Source of the DNA: Coriobacteriaceae bacterium AF45-21
GTDB lineage: Bacteria > Actinomycetota > Coriobacteriia > Coriobacteriales > Coriobacteriaceae
NCBI GenBank assembly: GCA_027682925.1
Contig: JAQCYU010000029.1
Coordinates: 1 to 29,743, forward strand
Length of the DNA: 29,743 nt
Reading direction: 5' to 3'
Below, one piece after another: positions 8,698-16,401 of this stretch. Below the pieces are notes generated by a model that saw only the letters and a program-made list of their open reading frames with translations, was not told the origin of the DNA and did no database searches. Position 1 is the stretch's first letter. Every line of letters starts with the position of its first letter. A program made the translations under genes and the position numbers.

Positions 8698-8740
8698 GGG
8701 ACGTCCGCGTATTTGCTTTGCAAATACGCACCGGCTGCGG
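8698..8740. repeat. Palindromic repeat, copy A
   Basis: A 43-base unit with a perfect 10-base inner inverted repeat (GCGTATTTGC and GCAAATACGC around a TTT loop), followed by ACCGGCTGCGG. It matches copy B at 40 of 43 positions by eye. Confidence 0.8.
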
Positions 8741-8815
8741 CGACACACCCGGACCTACGCCCATGCGCGGGCAAAATGGGTTGAATCCGACGCTCCCGAG
8801 GTCCCCCGTGCTCGG

Positions 8816-8833
8816 TGGAGCGGGCAACGGGAC
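8816..8833 (-). repeat. Detached copy of the tRNA-Gly 3' end
   Basis: The 18 bases TGGAGCGGGCAACGGGAC are identical to 9009-9026 apart from the position of the boundary, that is the CCA tail, acceptor strand and part of the T-arm of the intact tRNA-Gly. The tRNA body is missing: the match breaks off into the palindromic repeat copy B. Confidence 0.8.
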
Positions 8834-8871
8834 ATCCGCGTATTTGCTTCGCAAATCCGCACCGGCTGCGG
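8829..8871. repeat. Palindromic repeat, copy B
   Basis: Second 43-base copy, 131 bases from copy A, with three substitutions, one of which unpairs one position of the stem (AAATCCGC against AAATACGC). Its left end overlaps the tRNA-Gly 3'-end fragment. Confidence 0.8.
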
Positions 8872-8935
8872 TCGCCTATCGGCGACCTTGCCTGCTCGCT
8901 ATAAACGCTTCGCGTTTATTTAACGCTCGCACCCT

Positions 8936-8955
8936 GGCGGGTTCGAGTCCCGGCA
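8936..8955 (+). repeat. Orphan T-arm fragment in inverted orientation
   Basis: CGGGTTCGAGTCCCG here equals the T-arm of tRNA-Gly but lies on the opposite strand from the intact gene, without acceptor, D-arm or anticodon arm. It marks the right edge of the repeat patch. Confidence 0.6.
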
Positions 8956-8963
8956 CTTTATTG

Positions 8964-8996
8964 AAAAAAGCACGGCACCGTGATGGTACCGTGCTT
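8964..8996 (-). terminator. Terminator after tRNA-Gly
   Basis: On the minus strand AAGCACGGTACC pairs with GGTGCCGTGCTT (one G-T pair) around a 5-base loop and is followed by six T residues, about 12 bases beyond the CCA end of tRNA-Gly. Confidence 0.85.
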
Positions 8997-9007
8997 GTGC
9001 TTTTTAC

Positions 9008-9082
9008 TGGAGCGGGCAACGGGACTCGAACCCGCGAGTGTCAGCTTGGGAAGCTGATGCCTTACCACTTGGCGATGCCCGC
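9008..9082 (-). tRNA. tRNA-Gly (anticodon CCC)
   Basis: The reverse complement gives a full cloverleaf. The acceptor stem pairs GCGGGCA with TGCCCGC, the D-arm is present, the anticodon stem TCAGC/GCTGA holds loop TTCCCAA (anticodon CCC, glycine), and the T-arm is GCGGGTTCGAGTCCCGT. The discriminator is T and CCA is encoded. Length is 75 nt. It has its own promoter and terminator. Confidence 0.96.
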
Positions 9083-9095
9083 TTGTGTGTTGGCT

Positions 9096-9125
9096 AGTAT
9101 AACGCGGTTGTCTTGTTCGATACAA
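9096..9125 (-). promoter_or_regulatory. Promoter of tRNA-Gly
   Basis: TTGTAT, an 18-base gap and TATACT on the minus strand, 14 bases before the tRNA 5' end; a good sigma-70-type match. Confidence 0.65.
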
Positions 9126-9334
9126 GGGTGTCGATGCTTGTTTTAGCTGTGGAGAGTTGTTTGAAAACTGCGCCAATTGTGGAGATGAGGACCTTTGTCT
9201 TTCTTTCCTTACTATCTTTTACCTGCGCCTTTATCTAATTGTTGTATTTGAGCTCGATTTGTCAGAAATCGGGCAAGCTTTTGGTCAGCTTCTGGTACTT
9301 ACCCGCATGAACCATGGCGGTAGCCTCATCCCAA

Positions 9335-9359
9335 GCGCCGCGGCCTCCCCGTGCGGCGC
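9335..9359 (+). promoter_or_regulatory. Leader hairpin ahead of the surface adhesin gene
   Basis: GCGCCGC pairs with GCGGCGC around an 11-base loop, ending ten bases before the AAGGAG ribosome-binding site at about 9370-9375. The gap from tRNA-Gly to this gene (9083-9379) holds no other supportable gene and no riboswitch I recognise. The hairpin could affect mRNA stability or translation, which is inference. Confidence 0.4.
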
Positions 9360-9379
9360 ACGAGGGATAAGGAGCAGCC

Positions 9380-12300
9380 ATGTCCAACGCACCCACGCAC
9401 TCTGTCCACAGCGCAATCGCAACAGGTCCGCTGCTCCTGCTCCTCTTTTTTCTGATCGGCTGCCTGGCACCAGGGGCCGCACTCGCCGTCGACGGGAGTG
9501 ACCCCCTTAATTTCCGCACCATAAGCGACGGTTGCGGCCCCTTCGGTGTCGGTAAATACGAGGCACAGGACACTTCGATTTCGTACTGCATGAATCAAGA
9601 CTGCCCCGGCCCCAGCAAGCCGGGAGGGCCATGGCGTACATACAACCAGGGCTGGACATGGCTCGATGACGAATTTGCCGCCATCGTCTGTCACGGATAT
9701 CCTTCCAGTACCTCCTTTGGCGGCCACAATCTGTCGCCCGATCTCGCCCGTGCCGCCACCCAGATTGCCGTGTGGATGCTCAACGGAACCACGCGCCCCG
9801 ACGGCACCTATTCGTATACAAACAGCAAGGGAGTTGCCAGGAGCGGTAGGTTTTACGAAAACGCCGAGGCCGTAGCGGCTGCACGTTGGCTCTACGAGAG
9901 CGCTAAGTCCGGATCCATTAAGGCGGCCCCACATCGAGCCAGGCGTTATCACGGCCCGGTCTCGGGCGAGGGTCGACACCAGGACATGCTCTATGTTCTG
10001 CCCGCCGTCTCCGTATCTTTCCAAAAACAATCGTCGCAGGCTGGCATCACCGCCGGTAACGACACCTACAGACTCGGTGGCGCAACCTTCGATATCTTTG
10101 AAAGTGCGGGCGATGCACGTGTCGGCACTATCCAGACGGACGAAAACGGGCGTGCACAAGCAACACTTTTGCCCAATACGGCATATTACCTGGTCGAAAC
10201 CAAAGCCCCGGCAGGCTATATCCCTCGAGGCGACCGAATAGCCTTCACCACACAAAACAGCGGCGAACATGTCACTATCAACGAGCAGCCCGGCACCATC
10301 ACCTTGCGTATTGCAAAAATCGATGCCGCCACGGATGCCGGCGCCCAAGTTGGGGCGTCGCTTGCGGGCGCTGAATTCACCTGCGTTTCGCAATCCACTC
10401 CCGGCTGGACTCGCACCCTTACGACCGACGAAAACGGACGGGCGATCCTCAATGACGTTCCACTGGGCACCTTTACCATCTATGAATCGAAAGCACCCGA
10501 GGGCTACCTGATTTCAAACGACTGTTGGAGCTACACCGTCGGTGCCGAACAGCTCGGAGATACGGGCATCGTTGAGCTCGAAAGCCGTATTCCCAACACC
10601 CCCATCGCCTTTGACCTCGAAATCTCGAAGTTTAAGGACCATGGCGATAACGATGAGTCCGGCCTTGAGCAGCCGGCGGGAGGCGTCGTTTTTGAGGTTG
10701 TCAGCAATAGCTCCCAACAAGTCGTCGGCACGTTGACCACAAACGTTTACGGCTTTGCCTCCACCAAAGACCAGCCCGAAGCGTGGTTTGGAGCAGGCAA
10801 GCGACCCGCCGGCGCTCACGGTGCCATTCCCTACGACCGCGCGGGCTACACCGTTCGCGAGGTCGCAGGAACGGTCCCTGAAGGATTTAAGCAAGCAGGG
10901 GAATGGACCATCACAGCAGAGCAGACCGCAGACGGCGCCGAGCTTCAGTACATCATTGACAACCACGCCCTATCGACACACCTTCAAATCGTAAAGCGCG
11001 ATGCTCAGACCGGCGGCACCGTACCACTTGCCGGCTTTACGTTCCAGCTGCTCGATAGCCACCACGAGCCCGTCTCGCAAACATGTTGGTATCCGGCCCA
11101 CAATGTAATGAATACCTTCACAACCGATACAACCGGCGCCGTCACGCTGCCCGAATCACTTAACCCCGGAACATACTACGTGCACGAAGCATCGGCCAAG
11201 GAACCGTATCTGCGCGGAGAAGACCTGGAGATAACGATTCCCGCCGACAGAAATCTGACACCGGTCGCCGTCGCCTCGTTCTATGACGACGCCGCAACCG
11301 GAAGCATCGAAATCATTAAGACGGGTGCCGTAGATGGGCACGCCCTCGCTGGAGCCACGTTTGACATCCGCGCTGGCGGCGACATCGTGCGAGCCGACGA
11401 CAGCATCGTCGCCCTGGATGGCGAAACCGTCGCCACCGTTACAACCGACGAACAGGGGCATGCACGAGTCAACCACCTTTCGCTGGGATGCGGTACCGCC
11501 ACCTACGAGGTCGTCGAGACGCAAGCGCCCAAAGGTTATCTGCTCGACCCGACCCCACATACCGTGAAGTTGTCGTACGCTGACCAGCAAACGCCCGTGA
11601 TCGAAATGCACCTTGACGTTTCCAACGACTACACCAAGATCGATGTCTCCAAAGTCGACGCGTGCGGAGGCCAGGAAGTGACAGGCGCCGAGCTTGTCCT
11701 CTGCGACTCCAATGGCAACGAAATCGATTCTTGGACTTCATCCGGCAAACCGCATCACATTGAGCACCTTTCACCCGGCACCTACACCCTGCGCGAAACG
11801 ATGTCTCCGCGTATCTACGACCTTGCCGAAGAGATAACGTTTGAAGTAAAGGCCACGGGAGAAGTTCAAACCATGGCAATGAAGGATACCCCCATCGAGA
11901 TCAGGGGAAGCGTCGATAAGCGCCAAGAGATCGCACAGCCAGTCGTAAGCAAACTCGTTGCCAACGGCGACGGTAAAAACCGAGCCAAAGCACGGGCCAA
12001 TACGCAAGGCACCTTCTGCTATACCATAGACGCCAAAAATGAGTCGAGCACCTGGGTCGACGAGTTGACCATCACCGACGACCTCGAGTGCGCCAAAGAT
12101 GGCGCAGCGAAACTTGTTGCCGTTGAAACCCCTATTGCGGTCGGCGATCTAAACGGGCTGTGCAACGTGTGGTATCGAACGTCCCCGGCAGGAACAAGCG
12201 ACACGGGCAAGCAGGTCAATGCAACGCTTGACGACGGGCACAGCAATCCTTGGCTCGAAACGGAAGAGGTTACAAAGCTGCTGGGCGACGATGCGCGTCT

Positions 12301-12811
12301 CGTCGATTACGACGGGTGGCACCTATGGAAAGCAGATATCCCGACGGACAAGTCCGTCACGCTCGATACGAAAGAGATTGATCTTGCAGACAACGCCGTC
12401 ATCACGGGCATCCGTTTTGAATACGGTGCGGCAGCCGCCGACTTTACAACCAGAAGCGAGGCGGGCTCTTGGACCCGGGATGACCTTAAAGACGAACACG
12501 ACGATCTTGACGATGCCAAGGCGGCCCTTAACTCGGATGCCCGAGGCGCAGTCGTGCATATGCAGGCAACGTCGTCCTATACGCCCCAAACCGCACTTGC
12601 CAACAGCGCGCGCGTCGATCTTTGCCGCAACGGCGGTGGCGATAAACTCGAAGCGCATGATGAGGACCGCGTCATCCAACGATGCGCCCTGCCTCAGAAC
12701 CTGCCGGCAACGGGATCTGTTGCCGTCGCCGCATGCATCACCGCACTCCTGACATCGGGCACTGCAGCCATATGGTTCGCTCACCTTAGGTCAGCCACAA
12801 GGAAGCACTAG
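9380..12811 (+). CDS. LPXTG surface adhesin: thioester domain plus CnaB/SpaA domains
   Basis: Cell-wall-anchored protein of 1143 residues. A signal peptide spans about 1-36 (hydrophobic run, cleavage after ALA). The thioester-domain signature follows: Cys70 in YCMN and Gln128 in ATQIAVW. In TIE-type adhesins this pair forms an internal thioester that binds host protein covalently. About six CnaB/SpaA-like domains follow at roughly 210-304, 305-408, 409-530, 531-637, 638-752 and 753-845, most with the pilin-like Lys near the start and a YxxxExxAPxGY-type Glu segment (YLVETKAPAGY, TIYESKAPEGY, YEVVETQAPKGY) expected to form isopeptide bonds. A C-terminal region of about 260 residues resembling surface-protein stalk domains ends in LPATG at 1108-1112, a hydrophobic helix and a basic tail, the sortase signal. 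AGGAG precedes the ATG. No sortase is in this window. The mature part has about 15 cysteines, unusual for this class. Confidence 0.9.
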   Translation: MSNAPTHSVHSAIATGPLLLLLFFLIGCLAPGAALAVDGSDPLNFRTISDGCGPFGVGKYEAQDTSISYCMNQDCPGPSKPGGPWRTYNQGWTWLDDEFAAIVCHGYPSSTSFGGHNLSPDLARAATQIAVWMLNGTTRPDGTYSYTNSKGVARSGRFYENAEAVAAARWLYESAKSGSIKAAPHRARRYHGPVSGEGRHQDMLYVLPAVSVSFQKQSSQAGITAGNDTYRLGGATFDIFESAGDARVGTIQTDENGRAQATLLPNTAYYLVETKAPAGYIPRGDRIAFTTQNSGEHVTINEQPGTITLRIAKIDAATDAGAQVGASLAGAEFTCVSQSTPGWTRTLTTDENGRAILNDVPLGTFTIYESKAPEGYLISNDCWSYTVGAEQLGDTGIVELESRIPNTPIAFDLEISKFKDHGDNDESGLEQPAGGVVFEVVSNSSQQVVGTLTTNVYGFASTKDQPEAWFGAGKRPAGAHGAIPYDRAGYTVREVAGTVPEGFKQAGEWTITAEQTADGAELQYIIDNHALSTHLQIVKRDAQTGGTVPLAGFTFQLLDSHHEPVSQTCWYPAHNVMNTFTTDTTGAVTLPESLNPGTYYVHEASAKEPYLRGEDLEITIPADRNLTPVAVASFYDDAATGSIEIIKTGAVDGHALAGATFDIRAGGDIVRADDSIVALDGETVATVTTDEQGHARVNHLSLGCGTATYEVVETQAPKGYLLDPTPHTVKLSYADQQTPVIEMHLDVSNDYTKIDVSKVDACGGQEVTGAELVLCDSNGNEIDSWTSSGKPHHIEHLSPGTYTLRETMSPRIYDLAEEITFEVKATGEVQTMAMKDTPIEIRGSVDKRQEIAQPVVSKLVANGDGKNRAKARANTQGTFCYTIDAKNESSTWVDELTITDDLECAKDGAAKLVAVETPIAVGDLNGLCNVWYRTSPAGTSDTGKQVNATLDDGHSNPWLETEEVTKLLGDDARLVDYDGWHLWKADIPTDKSVTLDTKEIDLADNAVITGIRFEYGAAAADFTTRSEAGSWTRDDLKDEHDDLDDAKAALNSDARGAVVHMQATSSYTPQTALANSARVDLCRNGGGDKLEAHDEDRVIQRCALPQNLPATGSVAVAACITALLTSGTAAIWFAHLRSATRKH

Positions 12812-12817
12812 CACGAT

Positions 12818-12852
12818 AAAAAAACGGGCGAGCCAGTCTCCCGGCTCGCCCG
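12818..12852 (-). terminator. Terminator after the 72-residue protein gene
   Basis: CGGGCGAGCC pairs with GGCTCGCCCG around an 8-base loop, followed on the minus strand by seven T residues. It serves the minus-strand gene at 12877; on the plus strand there is no T-run, though it may also stop read-through from the adhesin gene. Confidence 0.85.
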
Positions 12853-12876
12853 CCTTGGGCATAAACGATGAATCGG

Positions 12877-13094
12877 CTATTCAGCAGATGACGAACCGCC
12901 ATCGATGGCTGCCTGATCGGACTCGGAAATACCGTCGGCACCCAAACTTTGCTCTTGCTCCACCTCTTCGTTCATTGTTGTCTCGGGCGTCGAGCCTTAA
13001 CGCCAACGACATACGCGGCCCCAAAGCCCAATGCGATTGCGATCAGGGTCAAGATCAGATAGGTGGGCCAATGGCGCTTGATGTACGAAAACAC
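12877..13094 (-). CDS. 72-residue single-pass membrane protein, frame broken near 12995
   Basis: Not a recognised family. A GTG start at 13094 is preceded by AAGGAG at ideal spacing. The first 33 residues form a short basic head (FSYIKRHWPTY) and one transmembrane helix (LILTLIAIALGFGAAYVVGV). After one restored G (AAGGCTCG read as AAGGGCTCG) the frame continues into an acidic, Ser/Gln-rich tail (TPETTMNEEVEQEQS, ending GGSSSAE) and a TAG stop directly before a strong terminator. Without the restored base it would stop at 45 residues. It lies 22 bases downstream of the large M28-like membrane protein and shares its terminator, so the two are probably one operon and may act together. Confidence 0.65.
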
Positions 13095-13116
13095 GCTGAC
13101 TCCTTAGCGGATCTGT

Positions 13117-16100
13117 CTACGAACGACGAATGACCTCGGTCACGACCTCGGACACCGTAGCAATATTGGTCGGATTGACGTTGTACGGCAGGTCATCCTC
13201 GGTGCGAGCGCAGGCAAGGCGCGGGCCGTCCACACCGGCGATCGTAAGGGCGCGACGGCTCGCCTCGAGCGCTGCGGATGCATCGGTTTTTGCATAGGGC
13301 ATCTCGAACGTACCGCAATCGATGTGGAACGACTTGCACACCTTGCTGACAAGATTCATGATGCGGCGATCGCCCTTAAAGAGCTGCTGCTCGCCCTCGA
13401 CCGTTACCACCGAAAGCCTGCCGGCACCGATAGACTCGAGGTTGATGAAGAACACACCGCGGAGCTTGTCACGATGCGAGGCCAAAAAGGCCCTCATGCC
13501 GGCGCCGTCGCAATCTGACGCGCCCGTTGCGACGAACCAGATATCGTGGCCGAGTAGCTCATCGTCACCCATGGAGGCAACGGCCGAGAGCATATCCTCG
13601 GCAGAAGCACCATCGGAGGAGGTGGCGCCACCCTTCCAACCGTCGTCGTCATCCTCGAAGTTATCCCACGAGCCAATGCCGCGGCCAGACTTCTTGGCAT
13701 CGTAATCGTCCTCGACGCCCAGCCAGTCGCTCATGCTGTCCTGTTCGTTCTTCTTTTTGCGACCGAACAAGCCACCCAGGCCACGCTTCTGCGGCTTGGC
13801 GCCCGTCGAAACAGGAGCCGAGATGGTCTCGAGCGGTTGTGCGCCCGAGGAGATGGGCATGGGGGTCGCGACCGGTGCCGATGTGGGCTCGGGGCCCTGC
13901 GCCGTCGCAAAGGGATCATTTGTCTGTGCCGAAGGATCGGGAAGATCGAACAGCGACGTGCGGGACGCGACGTTGGCCTGTTGCATCGAAGGCAGCGACG
14001 GATCGGGGACCGAGGCCAGCGGCGACGAAGAGGGTGCAGGCGCGGAGGCCGGATCGGGGATATTCATCTGCTGGCGCGGAGGCACCTGAGACGAAATCTG
14101 CGCCATGAGGGAGTCAACCGTCTCGTCCTGCGTGGGAGCGACATTGGCCACCGTGGCGCCGGGATCGCTCGGCGCGGGCATGGTAAAGATCTGCGTAGAA
14201 TAAGGCCTGGACACATCCGTCTTGGGAGCCTCGTCAACCGCAGGGGACTCCTGCTCCATCGCAGGAGCCTCGACCTGCTCGGGCGCGCTAGCCTCAACGG
14301 AATCGGCCTCGTCGATAACCGAATCATCGGCGGCGTCCTGGGCATCATCGGAGATGGGAAGGGGCTCGGCAATTGCGGTGCCCTGCTTCTCAAATGTCAT
14401 CGTGGCATCAAATGACATGGTGTTATCGACCGGCTGCTGCGCATCAAAGGACGTCGTGGCGTCGGCGACATCGACAGGCTCCGGCTGCTCGGCCTCGCTC
14501 TGCTCGAACTCCTGTGCCGCACGCTCACGCTCAGCCTCGGCGGCCTGCTGCTGGGCGATGGCCTCCCGCTCGGCGGCCTCGCGGGCAGCGGCGCGCTTTT
14601 CCTCAAAGTCGTCGACGAACTTCTTGCCCTTCGCAAAGGCACCCTTAAAGAAGCTAGAAGCGCTGGCACCAATCGAGGAGAACGCGGAAGCGATATCGGC
14701 ATGGGGCGTTGTCGAGGGAATCTCGGCCGAGAAATCGGTGTCACTCTCATAGGACACGCGCTGCGGATACTCGCCATAGTCTTCGTCGGCGGTCTCGTCT
14801 TCAACCTGCGCCGGAGCGGCAGGCGCCAGAATATCCAGACCGGCTGCAGGATCGAGCGGGGGCTTTGCGTCAGACTCCGCGGCAGCAACAGGGGCAGCGA
14901 CCGGCTCGGCGGGAGCAACAGCCGTATTTACCGCGGGCGCAGACTCCTGTGCAACGGGAGCAGGCTCCGGCTCGAACGTCGGCTCCTCGCCCTCTTCGTA
15001 ATCGAGCGTGCAGGACTCGGGAAGCATGCCGAGCGCACGGATGGCATCCGAACCAAAGCGGATATTGCCGGCGGCATTGCGATAGAGCTTGGGCTCGGGC
15101 TCGGCGACTTCGACCACCGCGGGCTCCTCCGCCGGCTCGGCGGTGGACTTTTCCTCGGTGGACACTTCGACCTGGGCAGTCTGGTCTTGAGCCTCGGGCG
15201 CGATAACGCCGATCAGCGTCTCGTCGGCAGAGGCACCCTCAAAACCATCGATCTGCCCATCAAAAGCCTCTTCCTGCTCGGGCACATCGTCAGGCGCCAC
15301 CGGCTGGCCAAACTCGTCCTCGTCGTAGGAAGGTTCCTCATATTCAATGGTATTGCCGTAATCGTTTTGCTGCTGGGCCGCGGCATACTCGGCCGCCGCG
15401 CGCGCCATCTCCTCTGCGCGACGCTTCTGCTCGCCAAAATAGGTATCGAATGGAATGTCGTCGGGGAACTCGTTTTCGCCCTGATAGGGGGCAACGTTGT
15501 CCATGACACCGAGCATGGCGGCAACAGAGGACTTGTTGCACACCGCGCCAGACGTGTAGGGAAGCACAAAACGGTTGGAGATGATATTGGCGGCGTTGGC
15601 CAGTGCCACAAGGGAGGCCAGAATCGCGACAACCCACAGCAGCACCTTGAGCAAGCCGGGAAGCGGCAGGATACGCAGGATGGCAACAGCCGCGGGCGCG
15701 ATCGTGGCAACAGGCAGGAGCTTGGCGATGAGCGCGCGATACGGAGCGTAGGGCTCGCGAGCAAGGAACTCGGCACGGGGGGAATCATAGTGCGCCACCA
15801 CGACGACCGGGCGGTTGCGCGGAGACGCAAGCGGGCCCGAAGCCTTGTGATAGGCGATGACATTTTGGCTCACACCGGTCTTTCCCAGGCGCGAAACCAC
15901 GGGATGCCCCGTGCGCTCGAGCACGTAGAGCACGGCACCGACAATGGCCAGCAAGGTGCCGACCAAGCCGATACCGCCGCCGATGCCCATCAGCAGGGCG
16001 CCGGCAAACGCCAGAATACCGGTAACGGCAAACGCCAACCTGCTGGGCGCGGGAGCATTAAATTCCTGCACCTCGGGGTCAAAGCCGTGGTTGCGGAAAA

Positions 16101-16203
16101 TCTGAGCGACATCCTCGGCAGCCAGGCGCTCTTCTTCACTGCACGCCGGCGTAATGCCGGTGTTCTGCAACAGGTGGTTAATATAGTTCTGGGTGTTCGC
16201 CAT
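13117..16203 (-). CDS. M28-fold membrane protein with long disordered insert, probably not a peptidase
   Basis: Protein of 1028 residues. Residues 1-55 look like an M28 start (TPACSEEERLAAEDVAQIF). Two transmembrane helices lie at about 57-96, then a zinc-site motif VVVVAHYDSPRAEF (His138, Asp140), then two or more helices at about 155-212. Next comes GAVCNKSSVAAML, where M28 enzymes have GAxDNxSGxAxLL. Residues about 240-884 are low complexity, rich in Glu, Ala, Pro, Asp and Ser, with a short coiled-coil-like patch (EKRAAAREAAEREAIAQQQ). The fold resumes at 885: FVATGASDCDGAGMRAF (M28: GAEExG), INLESIG (M28: INLDMIG) and KTDASAAL (M28: SDHxxF). Several metal and catalytic residues are thus changed, so a pseudoenzyme is likely. 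Start chosen at the ATG at 16203, with GGAG five bases upstream; the open frame extends 50 codons further without support. A TATACT box near 16272-16277 may be its promoter. Confidence 0.8.
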   Translation of the reverse strand: MANTQNYINHLLQNTGITPACSEEERLAAEDVAQIFRNHGFDPEVQEFNAPAPSRLAFAVTGILAFAGALLMGIGGGIGLVGTLLAIVGAVLYVLERTGHPVVSRLGKTGVSQNVIAYHKASGPLASPRNRPVVVVAHYDSPRAEFLAREPYAPYRALIAKLLPVATIAPAAVAILRILPLPGLLKVLLWVVAILASLVALANAANIISNRFVLPYTSGAVCNKSSVAAMLGVMDNVAPYQGENEFPDDIPFDTYFGEQKRRAEEMARAAAEYAAAQQQNDYGNTIEYEEPSYDEDEFGQPVAPDDVPEQEEAFDGQIDGFEGASADETLIGVIAPEAQDQTAQVEVSTEEKSTAEPAEEPAVVEVAEPEPKLYRNAAGNIRFGSDAIRALGMLPESCTLDYEEGEEPTFEPEPAPVAQESAPAVNTAVAPAEPVAAPVAAAESDAKPPLDPAAGLDILAPAAPAQVEDETADEDYGEYPQRVSYESDTDFSAEIPSTTPHADIASAFSSIGASASSFFKGAFAKGKKFVDDFEEKRAAAREAAEREAIAQQQAAEAERERAAQEFEQSEAEQPEPVDVADATTSFDAQQPVDNTMSFDATMTFEKQGTAIAEPLPISDDAQDAADDSVIDEADSVEASAPEQVEAPAMEQESPAVDEAPKTDVSRPYSTQIFTMPAPSDPGATVANVAPTQDETVDSLMAQISSQVPPRQQMNIPDPASAPAPSSSPLASVPDPSLPSMQQANVASRTSLFDLPDPSAQTNDPFATAQGPEPTSAPVATPMPISSGAQPLETISAPVSTGAKPQKRGLGGLFGRKKKNEQDSMSDWLGVEDDYDAKKSGRGIGSWDNFEDDDDGWKGGATSSDGASAEDMLSAVASMGDDELLGHDIWFVATGASDCDGAGMRAFLASHRDKLRGVFFINLESIGAGRLSVVTVEGEQQLFKGDRRIMNLVSKVCKSFHIDCGTFEMPYAKTDASAALEASRRALTIAGVDGPRLACARTEDDLPYNVNPTNIATVSEVVTEVIRRS

Positions 16204-16401
16204 GTGCGCTCCACATCCATAATCCGACAAATAGGCCCAATGCATGCACATTAGAACCGTATATAGTCGAAAGTATACCCCGAGCGAGCGCAAACGACCG
16301 AATTCGGGGCATCTTAACGCCGCGAGCGGACAAGGATATAGCCTAATCTCCATATCGGACTAAAATCATGGCATCAAACGACCTTCTCATGCGAGGATTC
16401 T

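Larger units (their letters stand above)
8582..8963. other. Gene-free intergenic patch with repeats and tRNA pieces
   Basis: I find no supportable gene in this stretch. It contains two near-identical 43-base palindromic repeats, two further short hairpins (GGTCGCC/GGCGACC at 8870-8887 and ATAAACGC/GCGTTTAT at 8901-8919), and two detached fragments matching tRNA-Gly 3'-end sequence in opposite orientations. Short open frames across it have no ribosome-binding sites or recognisable protein features. Confidence 0.7.

Noticed and set aside
8627..8963. CRISPR array or small genes in the repeat patch
   Set aside because: Only two 43-base copies with an irregular, non-spacer-like interval, and the open frames lack ribosome-binding sites.
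9083..9379. Riboswitch (c-di-GMP type) ahead of the adhesin
   Set aside because: I compared the leader with the remembered GEMM core motifs and found no convincing match, only a simple GC hairpin.
9326..10393. 355-codon minus-strand frame opposite the adhesin N-terminus
   Set aside because: The plus-strand frame has a signal peptide, thioester motif, CnaB domains and LPXTG end; the opposite frame has none.
14701..16254. 517-codon plus-strand frame opposite the M28-like gene
   Set aside because: Low-complexity Arg/Gly/Leu-rich sequence expected from antisense of an Ala/Glu/Pro-rich coding region.
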